Assembly: GCA_016214855.1 (NCBI GenBank)
Contig: JACRMT010000004.1
Coordinates: 744,001-808,000, forward strand
Origin: Nitrospirota bacterium
Lineage (GTDB): Bacteria; Nitrospirota; Thermodesulfovibrionia; Thermodesulfovibrionales; UBA6898
Direction of reading: 5' to 3'
DNA length: 64,000 nt
In this document: piece by piece, positions 9,198-17,835 of the stretch
How positions within the stretch are numbered: position 1 is the first letter of the stretch
Layout of the letters: each line of letters begins with the position of its first letter
The notes under the pieces: generated by a model
The model's database searches: none
Seen by the model: the letters and a program-made list of their open reading frames with translations, nothing else
Told to the model about the DNA's origin: nothing
Translations under genes and position numbers: made by a program

Positions 9198-9320
9198 ATT
9201 CCTTTCCGATGATCCATGTCAATGAGTCCTTCGCTTCAGCAGCTGCGCCAAAAAGTCATTTTTCATTTTTTCAGCGAGGCCTCCTGAGCATACTTGATCG
9301 CTCACCCGGTCCGCGCTTTG

Positions 9321-9503
9321 TTAAGCCCCGCAAGGAGCTGTATTTCTTATATACGCTTTTATGCGCTCAACTCTCTCTGTCGCCTCACTCATGAGTGCAG
9401 CTATCGCATCGTTTGTGACTTCATTATCACAATGTGGTAAAATTAAGCGTATTTCAGGGCATTCTAAATCGTTAAAACTTGTTACAAAATAGGGGGTTTG
9501 CAT
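9321..9503 (-). CDS. Small hypothetical protein in the island
   Basis: A 60-residue ORF from ATG 9503 (a TTG six codons earlier is possible). GCAGGAG lies about 8-15 nt upstream. It reads MQTPYFVTSFNDLECPEIRL, then NDAIAALMSEATERVERI; acidic to neutral, no membrane segment, no recognised family. Its 5' region abuts the right attachment repeat, so the promoter would lie across the island end. Low certainty that it is expressed. Confidence 0.35.
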   Translation of the reverse strand: MQTPYFVTSFNDLECPEIRLILPHCDNEVTNDAIAALMSEATERVERIKAYIRNTAPCGA

Positions 9504-9538
9504 ATTTACGGGCTCCTGCAAAAACCCTGTTTTAAATT

Positions 9539-9585
9539 TTCGTAATCAGCAGGTCGGCGGTTCGAGTCCGCTTCCCGGCTCCAGT
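9539..9585 (+). repeat. Right attachment-type direct repeat (tRNA-Thr 3' half copy)
   Basis: Exact 47-bp copy of 8183-8229. It lacks the 5' half of the tRNA and cannot fold as one, so it is a duplicated attachment site and not a second gene. It marks the right end of the mini-island; the next gene (9653) belongs to the backbone. Confidence 0.87.
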
Positions 9586-9652
9586 TTATTGTTATAGATC
9601 ATGGGGGTTACATGGCATGCATCTCTAATGTCCAAGGAACCGAAGAAATGTC

Positions 9653-10573
9653 ATGAAAAAAGTCGGTTTTTTTTACGATGATGTTTTTCTACTGCACGAA
9701 ATGCCCTTAGGTCATCCCGAATCAAAGGACCGCCTCATTGCTATCAACGAGAGATTAAGACAGTCTGTGCATTGGGACGCCCTCGATCATTATAAACCAC
9801 AAAAAGCAACTGAAGATGATATTCTCGCTGTACATACCGCATCCTATTTTTCTGAGATGCTGCATTTCACCGGTTATTTTGATCCGGACACCTATGTTTC
9901 ACCGCGCTCAGTGGAAGCAGCCCTCTTTGCCGCAGGCGCAGTAACTGAAGCAATTGACCAATGCAAGGCCGGCGAAATAGAAAGGGCGTTCTGCGCCGTG
10001 AGGCCCCCGGGCCATCATGCTGAAGCAGACAGGGCAATGGGATTCTGCATCTTTAATAATGTAGCTGTCGGAGCGCGCTACGCACAGAGGATAGGCTACA
10101 ACAAGGTGTTTATCATCGATTTTGACGTGCATCATGGCAATGGCACCCAGCATATATTTGAGGAAGATGACACGGTCTATTACTTCAGCACGCATCAATT
10201 TCCCCATTATCCCGGCACCGGCTCCGACGCTGAGCGGGGAAAAGGAAAAGGCAGGGGGTTTACCTACAATATCCCCATGCAGCACGGCTCGGGTGACAAG
10301 GACTTCTTTCATGCATACCAGGATATCCTTCCCGGGCTTGTGTCGAATTTTAAGCCTGACATTGTGCTGGTCTCTGCGGGTTATGACCTGCATGCGGCCG
10401 ATCCGCTTGCTGGTCTGCGGGTGACGAATGAGGGAATCAGAACAATTGTACGCGGGATACTGTCATCAAAACAGGGCATCCCCTATATCTTCTGTCTTGA
10501 AGGGGGGTACAACCTCTATTCGCTCAGCGAATCGGTGTTGATAACAATCGAGGAGTTGCTAACATATGAATAG
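9653..10573 (+). CDS. Histone deacetylase-fold (AcuC/HdaH-like) amidohydrolase
   Basis: A 306-residue class II-like arginase/deacetylase-fold enzyme, a Zn-dependent deacetylase acting on acetyl-lysine or small acetylated amines such as acetylpolyamines. Family marks: HEMPLGHPESKDRL near the N-terminus, the catalytic His pair in RPPGHHAE, Zn ligands in IIDFDVHHGNGTQ and the later Asp in SAGYDLHAADPL, and the C-terminal LEGGYNL. Length is normal. It is monocistronic, flanked by the island and a repeat-bearing intergenic region. The substrate cannot be deduced from context. Confidence 0.93.
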   Translation: MKKVGFFYDDVFLLHEMPLGHPESKDRLIAINERLRQSVHWDALDHYKPQKATEDDILAVHTASYFSEMLHFTGYFDPDTYVSPRSVEAALFAAGAVTEAIDQCKAGEIERAFCAVRPPGHHAEADRAMGFCIFNNVAVGARYAQRIGYNKVFIIDFDVHHGNGTQHIFEEDDTVYYFSTHQFPHYPGTGSDAERGKGKGRGFTYNIPMQHGSGDKDFFHAYQDILPGLVSNFKPDIVLVSAGYDLHAADPLAGLRVTNEGIRTIVRGILSSKQGIPYIFCLEGGYNLYSLSESVLITIEELLTYE

Positions 10574-10603
10574 TTGATAGACGAACCTGTTTTGTCACTC
10601 CGG

Positions 10604-10702
10604 CCTGCTTCTGCCCGATTTTTGGCGGCACCGTCCAGCCTACTGTTGGGTATCCGGAGTCTTTCTCCAGAAGGATTCCCGACCGCGGGAATGACAGAAA
10701 TG
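10604..10702. repeat. Intergenic palindromic repeat (REP/MITE-like)
   Basis: Between the convergent deacetylase and gspD genes. The ends are imperfect inverted repeats (TGTCACTCCGGC against the complement of GCGGGAATGACA) around further short palindromes. This is the common TGTCATTCCCGC type of dispersed element; only this copy is seen in the window. Confidence 0.45.
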
Positions 10703-10726
10703 AGAGATGGAAAGAGACGGTAATGA

Positions 10727-12682
10727 TCAGTCCTTCTTTTCTTCCTCTTCGTGTTTGTGCAGATGAACGTCTGCCTGTTTGTTTCTCTCGTCGATCTTTT
10801 TCTTGAGATTCTTGACCTTGTTTTTATAATCCTCAGTCAGCTGATCGGCCTCCTCATGATTTGCAACAACGTGAGGAGTAACCATGAGGATCAGTTCCTT
10901 CTTCTGCAGTTTATCAGTCGTAGTACCAAAGAGATACCCAAGGAGAGGAATCTTGCTCAGAAAAGGAACACCAGAGCGCGATTGCTCCTTCCGCTCTGTA
11001 ATGATACCACCGATGACAAGGGTATGGCCATCCTGCACAATGGCGGTAGTATTGGCTTTTCTCGTTTTAAAGCCCTGAAATGATCCGGAACCGACCTGAA
11101 TGGTCCCCCCCAATTCGCTCACTTCCTGCACTATTTTTAGTGAGACCTGTTTCTTATCATTGATATGAGGTGTTACTGTCAAGATAGTACCTGCAGATTT
11201 GTATTGTACCTGTGATGTTGTCGTATTGGCTACGGCACCAGCTGTCGCATCAGTTATGGACGTTGCAACAGGCACTTCATCAGCTATCTCTATCTTTGCC
11301 TCCTTATTGTCAAGCGCCAAAATATGAGGGCTTGCCAACACATTGACATTGCCATTGGTTGCCGCAGCACTTATCAGAACATTGAACTGTTTCGGATCAA
11401 TGATATTGGCAAAAAGTCCTCCGCTTACTACAGGCACAAATTGGGTAAGATTTGAGGTTGCTGTCCCATCTGTCTGCACCGATGTATTAATAAAAGTATT
11501 TGGATCTGCAGTATTCCCCGTGATAAAATCAAAACTATGCTTACCAATCTGATTCCGGCCTTTCAACATCCACTCCAGCCCCAACGTTGTCGAATCATCC
11601 AGAGAAATCTCTGCGATCAACACTTCGATGAGTACCTGTTTGGGCTGGACATCGATCTTCTTCAGCGTTTCAAGGAGTATCAGATAGGCGCGCGGTGATG
11701 ACTTTATGATCAATGCGTTGATGTCATCATATGCCTCGATGAGCACATCACCCTCAAGTTCGGCCGTCAGTATATCAGCCTGAACCGTTGCACCGGTAGC
11801 CGGGGCGGCCGCAGTAACGGGTGTTCTGGGTCTTGTCGCTGCCGCAGGCGTCGGCTGTGCCGGTCTTGCAGGCGCAGGCGTCGAAGAAGCCCCACCCTTC
11901 TTGCCATAAAGATTCTTCAGCACTTCGCCCAGTTTCTTTGCCTCGCCATTTTCAACATGATAGATAAAGGTCTTTACAGAATCTCTTTCCGTTGAAGTGA
12001 TGTCAATCGCCTCGAGCAGTTTCAGGAGTTTCATGATGCCTGAGGGCAATGCCGTTACGATCAGCATATTTGATGGCTCATAAACGATAATATCCGTGCC
12101 TTTGGGCATAAGGTTCCGGACAAGATTGGCGACATCATTTGCCTTCACATACTCAAGCGGTATCTGCTGCGTCACAAAACTCGAATCTTTGGGCAGCCCG
12201 GGCTTCTTCCCCATCTGGATCGGGACCGGCTGCTGTTTTGCGGTATCAATCGGAACAATGCGGTAAAAACTTCCTTCCTTTACCGCGGTGAAGCCATTAA
12301 ACTCCAGGACGGTCTGAAAGGTAGCGAAGAGTTCGCTGACCGGTATCTTGTTATGCGACTGGATCGTGATCTTTCCCGAGACACCGGGAGCAAGGATGTA
12401 ATTGATCTTCAGCATGTCGGAGATCGTCGAGACAACCGTTTCAATATCAGCATTCTCGAAGTTGAGCATGATATATTGTTCATCCGGCTTCTTCTCCGCA
12501 ACGGTCTTTTCCGCTTTCTTCAGTTCAGCCTTTGCGTCTGCCGGCGGCGGGGCCACAGGGAGCTTCACTTCCTCCGCTTTCGGAGGACCGGCAATGGGCT
12601 CATCAGGCTGTACCGTCTGCTTTGCTCCGCAGGCACTGATAAAGACAATAATGAGACATAAACTTAATAACTTCAGGTTCAT
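10727..12682 (-). CDS. gspD: Type II secretion system secretin GspD
   Basis: Outer-membrane secretin forming the exit channel of the type II system. N-terminal lipoprotein signal with lipobox-like ISAC (Cys18), an N0/N1 region with NADIETVVSTISDMLKINYI (about 75-110), further N domains, an Ala/Pro/Thr-rich linker at about 270-305, then the secretin core (about 340-610: VLIEVLIAEISL, VPVATSITDAT, the GVPFLSKIPLLGYLFG signature) and a Lys-rich C-terminal tail. 651 aa is typical. Last gene of the gsp run, overlapping gspC by 4 bp. The lipobox suggests self-piloting without a separate GspS. Confidence 0.94.
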   Translation of the reverse strand: MNLKLLSLCLIIVFISACGAKQTVQPDEPIAGPPKAEEVKLPVAPPPADAKAELKKAEKTVAEKKPDEQYIMLNFENADIETVVSTISDMLKINYILAPGVSGKITIQSHNKIPVSELFATFQTVLEFNGFTAVKEGSFYRIVPIDTAKQQPVPIQMGKKPGLPKDSSFVTQQIPLEYVKANDVANLVRNLMPKGTDIIVYEPSNMLIVTALPSGIMKLLKLLEAIDITSTERDSVKTFIYHVENGEAKKLGEVLKNLYGKKGGASSTPAPARPAQPTPAAATRPRTPVTAAAPATGATVQADILTAELEGDVLIEAYDDINALIIKSSPRAYLILLETLKKIDVQPKQVLIEVLIAEISLDDSTTLGLEWMLKGRNQIGKHSFDFITGNTADPNTFINTSVQTDGTATSNLTQFVPVVSGGLFANIIDPKQFNVLISAAATNGNVNVLASPHILALDNKEAKIEIADEVPVATSITDATAGAVANTTTSQVQYKSAGTILTVTPHINDKKQVSLKIVQEVSELGGTIQVGSGSFQGFKTRKANTTAIVQDGHTLVIGGIITERKEQSRSGVPFLSKIPLLGYLFGTTTDKLQKKELILMVTPHVVANHEEADQLTEDYKNKVKNLKKKIDERNKQADVHLHKHEEEEKKD

Positions 12683-13251
12683 TTTCCTGTCCTCGGTTTA
12701 CTGGATAGAGTCTTCACTTTTTCAATGGTAAGCGTAATCGTCTCACCCAACCATTTTAACACAACTGCTTTTTCTGATATATCGGAAACCTCTATGTCCT
12801 CCACTTTGTCTCCCTTGCGCAGCTGTGTTGTCTTTGCCTGATTTATATCGACATAGGCAACGTAGTCACCGAACGTGTCGAGGATGATGCCTTTAAGGGC
12901 AAGCTCCGGCCTCTTTGGCGGCGGAGGGGGAGGAGCCTCTACGCGCACCGGTTTCGGCTCCTTGTACGTCCGCAGGGTGTTAAAAAGATTTTTCTCATAG
13001 ATGATCTTGTCCCACGCCGCTGCGTACTTTGCCTTTATCGGCTCGGACTCCTTGATCTTCGCCTTTTTCACCAACTGGTCAGACAGGGGATTATAGAGCA
13101 CTGCGCTGACCGTAAACTTCCAGCTGACAACAAGGAACAGCGATCCGACAATGATAAGCATAGCTATTTTCCGTATCATGCTGATAAGTCCATAGGTAAA
13201 CTTACACCCTTCAAAAATCTCCCCCCACTCCTCTTTGTCAAAGAGGGGCAT
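12679..13251 (-). CDS. gspC: GspC-like inner-membrane protein of the type II secretion system
   Basis: Links the inner-membrane platform to the secretin. One membrane segment (about residues 30-50, IAMLIIVGSLFLVVSW), a Pro-rich linker (EAPPPPPPKRPE) and an HR domain (LALKGIILDTFGDYVAYVDI, then GDKVEDIEVSDI). No PDZ domain, so it is a short form. The start is unusual: ATG 13251 with GGAGG 5 nt upstream lies inside a dispersed palindromic repeat (13213-13291), which also encodes the first ~14 residues (MPLFDKEEWGEIFEG). ATG 13179 (MIRKIAM) would give the ancestral short form but has a poor ribosome-binding site; an upstream start at 13269 is also open. Confidence 0.85.
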   Translation of the reverse strand: MPLFDKEEWGEIFEGCKFTYGLISMIRKIAMLIIVGSLFLVVSWKFTVSAVLYNPLSDQLVKKAKIKESEPIKAKYAAAWDKIIYEKNLFNTLRTYKEPKPVRVEAPPPPPPKRPELALKGIILDTFGDYVAYVDINQAKTTQLRKGDKVEDIEVSDISEKAVVLKWLGETITLTIEKVKTLSSKPRTGK

Positions 13252-13291
13252 ATTACCTCCCCTTGACAAAGGGAGGATAGGAGGGATTTTT
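13213..13291. repeat. Dispersed palindromic repeat, copy A (over gspC start)
   Basis: About 79 bp with AAATC...GGGATTT ends and two internal hairpins (CCTCTTTG...CAAAGAGG and CTCCCCTTG...CAAAGGGAG). It matches 25802-25879 along its whole length with scattered differences. It supplies the ribosome-binding site, start codon and first codons of gspC. Confidence 0.85.
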
Positions 13292-13321
13292 CAATCAATC
13301 GTTTCATGCTCCTGAACTCCT

Positions 13322-13852
13322 TCATAATTTACCCAAACCCGATATCTGCATCTTAAACCGCAGCTCTCTGGGGTTCTGTATGTTTGTCACATTAACAGAC
13401 AGTTTCTCTACCTTCAGCAGCATGGTGTGCTTCTCGACCTCATTCAAAAAATCGCCTATCTGCTTGATCGTTCCGCTTCCCTCAAAATAGACCGGGATGA
13501 AGAAAAAGCCCTTTGCCTTCACGGTATTGAGCGGTCTGATGGTCTGCAGGTTCAGGCCTGCATTCTGCGTGAGTTCTGCAAGTTCCTTCTGAACACGTGC
13601 GGCTGCAAGAAATTCAGATGATTCCATCACCAGTTTCTTTTCAACAGCCTTCATTTCTTCCCCGGCCGTCCTGATCTCGGCATTGGTGATGGACGATCCC
13701 TCCAGATAGGTTTCGTATTTCTGCAAGGTGGCCGATTTGACCTGAATCTCATCGCGCATGGTTTCGGATTTTGGAGCCACCACGTATGTCTGAAAAAGAA
13801 GCAGCGTCATAACCAGCGCCGCGGCAAGCAGAATATATTTTTTTCTGTTCAT
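13322..13852 (-). CDS. gspM: GspM/PilO-like inner-membrane protein
   Basis: A 176-residue bitopic protein: membrane segment at residues 5-25 (YILLAAALVMTLLLFQTYVV), a coiled coil, then a ferredoxin-like PilO/GspM domain (VKAKGFFFIPVYFEGSGTIK, then FLNEVEKHTMLLKVEKLSV). It would partner GspL in the inner-membrane platform, and overlaps the gspL stop by 4 bp, which supports coupled synthesis. Similarity to PilO is at least as strong as to classical GspM; the assignment to type II secretion rests on its neighbours. Confidence 0.8.
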   Translation of the reverse strand: MNRKKYILLAAALVMTLLLFQTYVVAPKSETMRDEIQVKSATLQKYETYLEGSSITNAEIRTAGEEMKAVEKKLVMESSEFLAAARVQKELAELTQNAGLNLQTIRPLNTVKAKGFFFIPVYFEGSGTIKQIGDFLNEVEKHTMLLKVEKLSVNVTNIQNPRELRFKMQISGLGKL

Positions 13853-15117
13853 GGCTCCCTGACCTCAAACTTGAGAGAAAACCGCTCTTCGCCGTCGCGT
13901 GATAAGATCGGGGCAGCAAAAGCGATATTTTTAAAAAGGTTCGATTTGTCTAATGCCGTGACCAGGTCCGAGGTCTTTCTCGAAAAACCCTCTATCTCCA
14001 CAAGCCCCTTTTCATCGATGACGAGATTGATGATCCATGCGTTATCGGGAACTGCCACTGTCAGGTCCTTCAACACTTTGATCGCCATATTGGAACGGGC
14101 CTGAAAGGTGAGGAGAGTCTTCCTGTCATCCTGAAGCGCTTCAAGCTTCTTTCGGGCTTCAATGACGCCAGAGGCCTGGCTCTTGATAGTTTCGATCCGC
14201 GACTCGACCCTGCGGAGCGCGCGGGCATCCTTGGCATAGGCAACAAAGCCTGTCAGCAAATACAGACAGAGAGCTGCTGTTGCCAGACCTCCGATGATAT
14301 ACGGATAAAGATCTTTTTTCTCCCTGATCAACTCCTGCGGGATGAATTCAAGATTCAGCCGTGTTCTCTGGACAAAGGAAAAGATCAGCGCATTCGGCAC
14401 CGTAATCTGTGATTTCGTCATGGCAAAACGCTCAGCAACCAGTTGATCAACCGTCCCCGAACAGAAGACCTTTCCAGGATAGGATTTTCTAAAGGTCTCG
14501 AGGGTTTCGGCAAGGTCAGTGCCTCCAGAAATTCTCTTCATCGCATGAGGAAGGGAATCCTCAATGCCTGTCATTTCATAGCCGCTGTCCGTCGCCAGAA
14601 TAAAGATACCCTTCATATTCTTCTCCCCGCTGACCCCGAGCATGCTGTTCAGCACATCCATTACCCGGCAGCGGACAGAAAGGACTTCCAGTCCGGCAGC
14701 AATGATCAGTTTCACGACTGCACTGACCGTTTCTTTCTTTATCGAGAAGACAAGGGTTTTCATGCCCTTGTCTGTCCTGATCATGAGGAAATCAAAGAGG
14801 TATTCATCAACAGCAAGCGGCAGGTGTTTTTCAAGTTCAAAGAGCAGAGCCCTTCTCATATCCTCCCTGCCCATAACCGGCATATCAAGGAGCTTGCAGG
14901 TGAAAAGCTGCAGCGAAAGCCCTACAACGACACCTGAAGGGTCATAGGCACTTTTCCACTTCTGAAGCGCTTCTGAAAGCGCATTATTCCCCTCCGCCCT
15001 GTCCGCAGGAAGACTGATACCCTCCGAACGCAGATAGGTAATGCGCTTCAGCTGCCTGTCGGCAACAGACATGCGTATATATTTACTGTCTATGTCAAGT
15101 CCTAACAGTCTCGACAC
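13849..15117 (-). CDS. gspL: GspL-like protein (PilM/PilN-type actin-fold and membrane protein)
   Basis: A 422-residue inner-membrane platform protein that couples the GspE ATPase to the periplasmic part. It has an N-terminal actin-like cytoplasmic domain (LGLDIDSKYIRMSVA, then GVVVGLSLQLFTCKLLDMP), one membrane segment at about residues 262-282 (YIIGGLATAALCLYLLTGFV), a coiled coil and a PilN/GspL periplasmic domain (VPDNAWIINLVIDEKGLVEI). It starts 23 bp inside the end of gspK and its stop overlaps the gspM start, so translation is coupled on both sides. Confidence 0.85.
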   Translation of the reverse strand: MSRLLGLDIDSKYIRMSVADRQLKRITYLRSEGISLPADRAEGNNALSEALQKWKSAYDPSGVVVGLSLQLFTCKLLDMPVMGREDMRRALLFELEKHLPLAVDEYLFDFLMIRTDKGMKTLVFSIKKETVSAVVKLIIAAGLEVLSVRCRVMDVLNSMLGVSGEKNMKGIFILATDSGYEMTGIEDSLPHAMKRISGGTDLAETLETFRKSYPGKVFCSGTVDQLVAERFAMTKSQITVPNALIFSFVQRTRLNLEFIPQELIREKKDLYPYIIGGLATAALCLYLLTGFVAYAKDARALRRVESRIETIKSQASGVIEARKKLEALQDDRKTLLTFQARSNMAIKVLKDLTVAVPDNAWIINLVIDEKGLVEIEGFSRKTSDLVTALDKSNLFKNIAFAAPILSRDGEERFSLKFEVREP

Positions 15118-16126
15118 GTTCTCTCCAATAGATCGTTCTTAATTCGCTTCCCTTTGCCGAGGCCTCCCTGCTTACGATTCCCGTTATACGGGAACCGATG
15201 GGGCTGTTCTTCGCCCTCGCGGTAACCTCGATCCTGTATGTCTGTGTTGCCATGGCATTAAGGCCCCGCGCAGAAAACTGCTGCGGTATGAATCTGAATC
15301 CCCCATATGCCTTGTTCCTCTGTTTCATGATCGTCTCGATCTCGATTTCGTTAAGCCCGAGGAACTGCATAACCTCGCGTGACACGGTATTGATATTGAT
15401 CGCATTTTTTCCAAACGTGGTTATCAGGGAATGCAGCCCGGTATTGCCGGATCCGTCTCCATAATAATACTCGGGCTTCATTCCCCGGACCAAAGTCATT
15501 TCTTCCGGTATGTCAAAAAGGGCATTCTTGGTCTTGTACGGTTCCTTGAGCGCCTCATAGTATTCGTCCTCAGCGCCTGAGAGATGATGCTCTTTGTCAA
15601 GGTCCTTCCAGTCCATAATAGAATCCATTATGACTATAATCTCTTCTTCAGAAACGCCGGTGCGCTCCAGCAGTTTATGGAGCCGGTCCTGCTGCGCAAA
15701 GTTGATATTGATCCTCGAATTCTCATCCGTTATCCGGATCTCAAGTTCCCCGGCATCAGTGTCTCTCACTCCGGTAACAGGAACGGTCTCATTATCGATC
15801 CAGAAATTTCCCTCTTCATCCAGAAAATCCACCTGCGGATCTTTATCAGAGGCAATATACTGCAGAGCCTCGTGGTATCCTGACAATGCCTGATAGTATG
15901 CAAGGGTCTCTTCCTTCAGGTTGTGGGTGCTTCCGGTGACCCAGCGGGTTGACCCGAGAAAATTCATCGACAGGATACTCAGGAACACAAGCACCCAAAG
16001 CACCATCATCAAAGCAATGCCGCGGTTAGAAGACAATAATGAGCGATGAGTTAAGGGTGATGAGCCGGGGCAATTCTCTCCTTCACCGATAACGGATAAC
16101 TCATAACTGATACCTGCCTTACTCAC
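15095..16126 (-). CDS. gspK: Type II secretion minor pseudopilin GspK
   Basis: Minor pseudopilin capping the pseudopilus tip. The prepilin-type segment SSNRG/IALMMVLWVLVFLSIL puts the cleavage site after Gly36; the absence of Glu at +5 is characteristic of GspK. The large soluble domain contains RINLNFAQ-like RININFAQQDRLHKLL, MDSIMDWKDLD and ININTVSREVMQFLGL, as in GspK helical domains. The GTG start overlaps the gspE stop. The 36-residue leader is unusually long; its codons correspond to a repeat related to one at 56340-56420, suggesting that the leader was extended by repeat insertion. Confidence 0.9.
   Translation of the reverse strand: MSKAGISYELSVIGEGENCPGSSPLTHRSLLSSNRGIALMMVLWVLVFLSILSMNFLGSTRWVTGSTHNLKEETLAYYQALSGYHEALQYIASDKDPQVDFLDEEGNFWIDNETVPVTGVRDTDAGELEIRITDENSRININFAQQDRLHKLLERTGVSEEEIIVIMDSIMDWKDLDKEHHLSGAEDEYYEALKEPYKTKNALFDIPEEMTLVRGMKPEYYYGDGSGNTGLHSLITTFGKNAININTVSREVMQFLGLNEIEIETIMKQRNKAYGGFRFIPQQFSARGLNAMATQTYRIEVTARAKNSPIGSRITGIVSREASAKGSELRTIYWRERVETVRT
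16020..16112. repeat. Short repeat within the 5' end of gspK
   Basis: On the minus strand it reads GTTATCGGTGAA, then ATTGCCCCGGCTCATCAC and a run of CTCATCGCTCAT units. The same order of blocks occurs at 56344-56420 (GTGATCGGTGAA, ATTGCTGTCCCCGACTCATC, repeated CTCATCAC). In both places the repeat encodes the non-conserved N-terminus of a protein. Confidence 0.55.
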
Positions 16127-17832
16127 ATCTCCACCTGCGTGACTCTCAGCACCTCATCAAGTGTCGTAATCCCCTTCTTCACCTTCTCGATGCCGTCTTC
16201 CCTGAGCGTCCTCATGCCGAGACTGATGGCAAGGTCCTTCATCTCCTTGATGGTAGCCCTTTTCATGATCAATTCCCTGACCGGCCCGCCGATAGGCAGA
16301 ACTTCAAAGATGCCTATCCTTCCCTTATATCCGGTCCCTGAGCATTCGTCGCAGCCTCTTCCGGTCCAGACCTCGCGGATGTCCTTACTGATCCGGTCGA
16401 GAACGTCTTGCGGAACCTCGTCCTTCACCTTGCAGGATGGACATATCTTTCTTACAAGCCTCTGGGCCATAACACATACCAGGGTCGAAGCGACAAGGTA
16501 GTTCTCGATACCCATGTCCATAAGCCTTGTGATAGCACCCGGAGCATCGTTGGTATGAAGCGTGCTGAAAAGCAGGTGTCCTGTCAGCGCGGCATGGATT
16601 GCAATGCTCGCTGTTTCCATGTCCCTGATCTCACCGACCATGATGATGTCCGGGTCCTGCCTCACGATATGCCTCAGGCCGGACGCAAAGGTAAGACCTA
16701 TTTTCGGGCGGACCTGAATCTGGTTGATACCGGGCATCAGGTATTCTACCGGCTCCTCGACTGTGATGATCTTCTTTTCAGAAGAATTGATCTCCGCAAG
16801 AGACGCATACAGCGTTGTTGACTTCCCGCTGCCCGTCGGGCCGGTGATCAGGATCATGCCGTAGGGTTTTTTTATCACCTCTTCGTAGATATCACGAATG
16901 GTCTTGTCAAAACCGATATCCTCAAGGGTAATGAATGAGGCTGCCTTATCCAGCAGCCTCATTACAACACTTTCGCCATACACGGTCGGAATCGTGGATA
17001 CTCTGATATCAACGTTTCTGCCGGATGAAGAGACCTTAATCCTGCCGTCCTGGGGAAGCCTTCTCTCCGCAATATTCATCTGGGAAAGAAGTTTGATCCT
17101 TGAAGAGACCGCTGAATACATGCGCGCAGGAAGGGTCTCCTTTTCATAAAGAACGCCGTCAATCCGGTACCGGACGCGTACGCTGAACTCGCCCGGCTCA
17201 ACATGGATGTCACTCGCCCTGTCCCTGACCGCATTTTCTATAATAAGATTGACCAGCTGGATTATGCCCTTTTCCTGGGCAAGATCCCTGAGATGACTGA
17301 CCTCTCCGGTAAGATCGGCAGTCGGCAGGTCGTCCTCGGCAGCACCTTCGATAAGCCTCTGCATAACCGCAGTCCTCGATCCCTGAAGCAGTTGAAGCTG
17401 CTGGAGCACATCCGATTTTTTTGCCAGAGTTAGCGAAAGTTCATAGTCATAGGAAGACTGCAAGGCATCCACGCCCTCACTATTCGTCGGGTCGCCCAAT
17501 GCAATACTGAGCGTATTGTTCTTAAGCGACAGCGGTACGATAAGGTTCTTTTCGAGAAAACTGAAGGAAACATGATCCAGCGGAGTCTGCTCAGGGAAAT
17601 CTTCCGCCGCCATGAGGGGCATCCTGAACTGGATCGATAAGGCCTTGAATACATCTTCTTCGGCTATCCCTTCCTCTACAAGGATCTCTCCGAATCTGCG
17701 CGTATGCCCTTCCTGAACCTGCAGATCAAGCGTGCGGCTTATCATATCCTCTGATATGCTGCCCGATTCCAACAATATCTGTCCTATCATTTTATGCATA
17801 GTTGTTCTGCTCATATCCCCGTAAGACTTCAT
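16123..17832 (-). CDS. gspE: Type II secretion ATPase GspE
   Basis: Cytoplasmic hexameric ATPase driving pseudopilus assembly. N-terminal GspE_N domain (about 1-150), then the core ATPase: Walker A GPTGSGKSTTLYAS, Asp box, Walker B-like VRQDPDIIMVGEIRD, His box GHLLFSTLHTNDA. A zinc-binding tetracysteine (CPSCKV...CDECSG, about residues 460-505) marks the GspE/PilB branch and distinguishes it from PilT. 569 aa is normal. It follows mlaD by 3 bp and its stop overlaps the gspK start. A PilB role cannot be excluded, but the gspK neighbour favours type II secretion. Confidence 0.94.
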   Translation of the reverse strand: MKSYGDMSRTTMHKMIGQILLESGSISEDMISRTLDLQVQEGHTRRFGEILVEEGIAEEDVFKALSIQFRMPLMAAEDFPEQTPLDHVSFSFLEKNLIVPLSLKNNTLSIALGDPTNSEGVDALQSSYDYELSLTLAKKSDVLQQLQLLQGSRTAVMQRLIEGAAEDDLPTADLTGEVSHLRDLAQEKGIIQLVNLIIENAVRDRASDIHVEPGEFSVRVRYRIDGVLYEKETLPARMYSAVSSRIKLLSQMNIAERRLPQDGRIKVSSSGRNVDIRVSTIPTVYGESVVMRLLDKAASFITLEDIGFDKTIRDIYEEVIKKPYGMILITGPTGSGKSTTLYASLAEINSSEKKIITVEEPVEYLMPGINQIQVRPKIGLTFASGLRHIVRQDPDIIMVGEIRDMETASIAIHAALTGHLLFSTLHTNDAPGAITRLMDMGIENYLVASTLVCVMAQRLVRKICPSCKVKDEVPQDVLDRISKDIREVWTGRGCDECSGTGYKGRIGIFEVLPIGGPVRELIMKRATIKEMKDLAISLGMRTLREDGIEKVKKGITTLDEVLRVTQVEM

Positions 17833-17835
17833 GCA

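Noticed and set aside
9539-9585. Second tRNA-Thr gene
   Set aside because: Only the 3' half from the anticodon loop is present; it cannot fold and is better read as an attachment-site copy.
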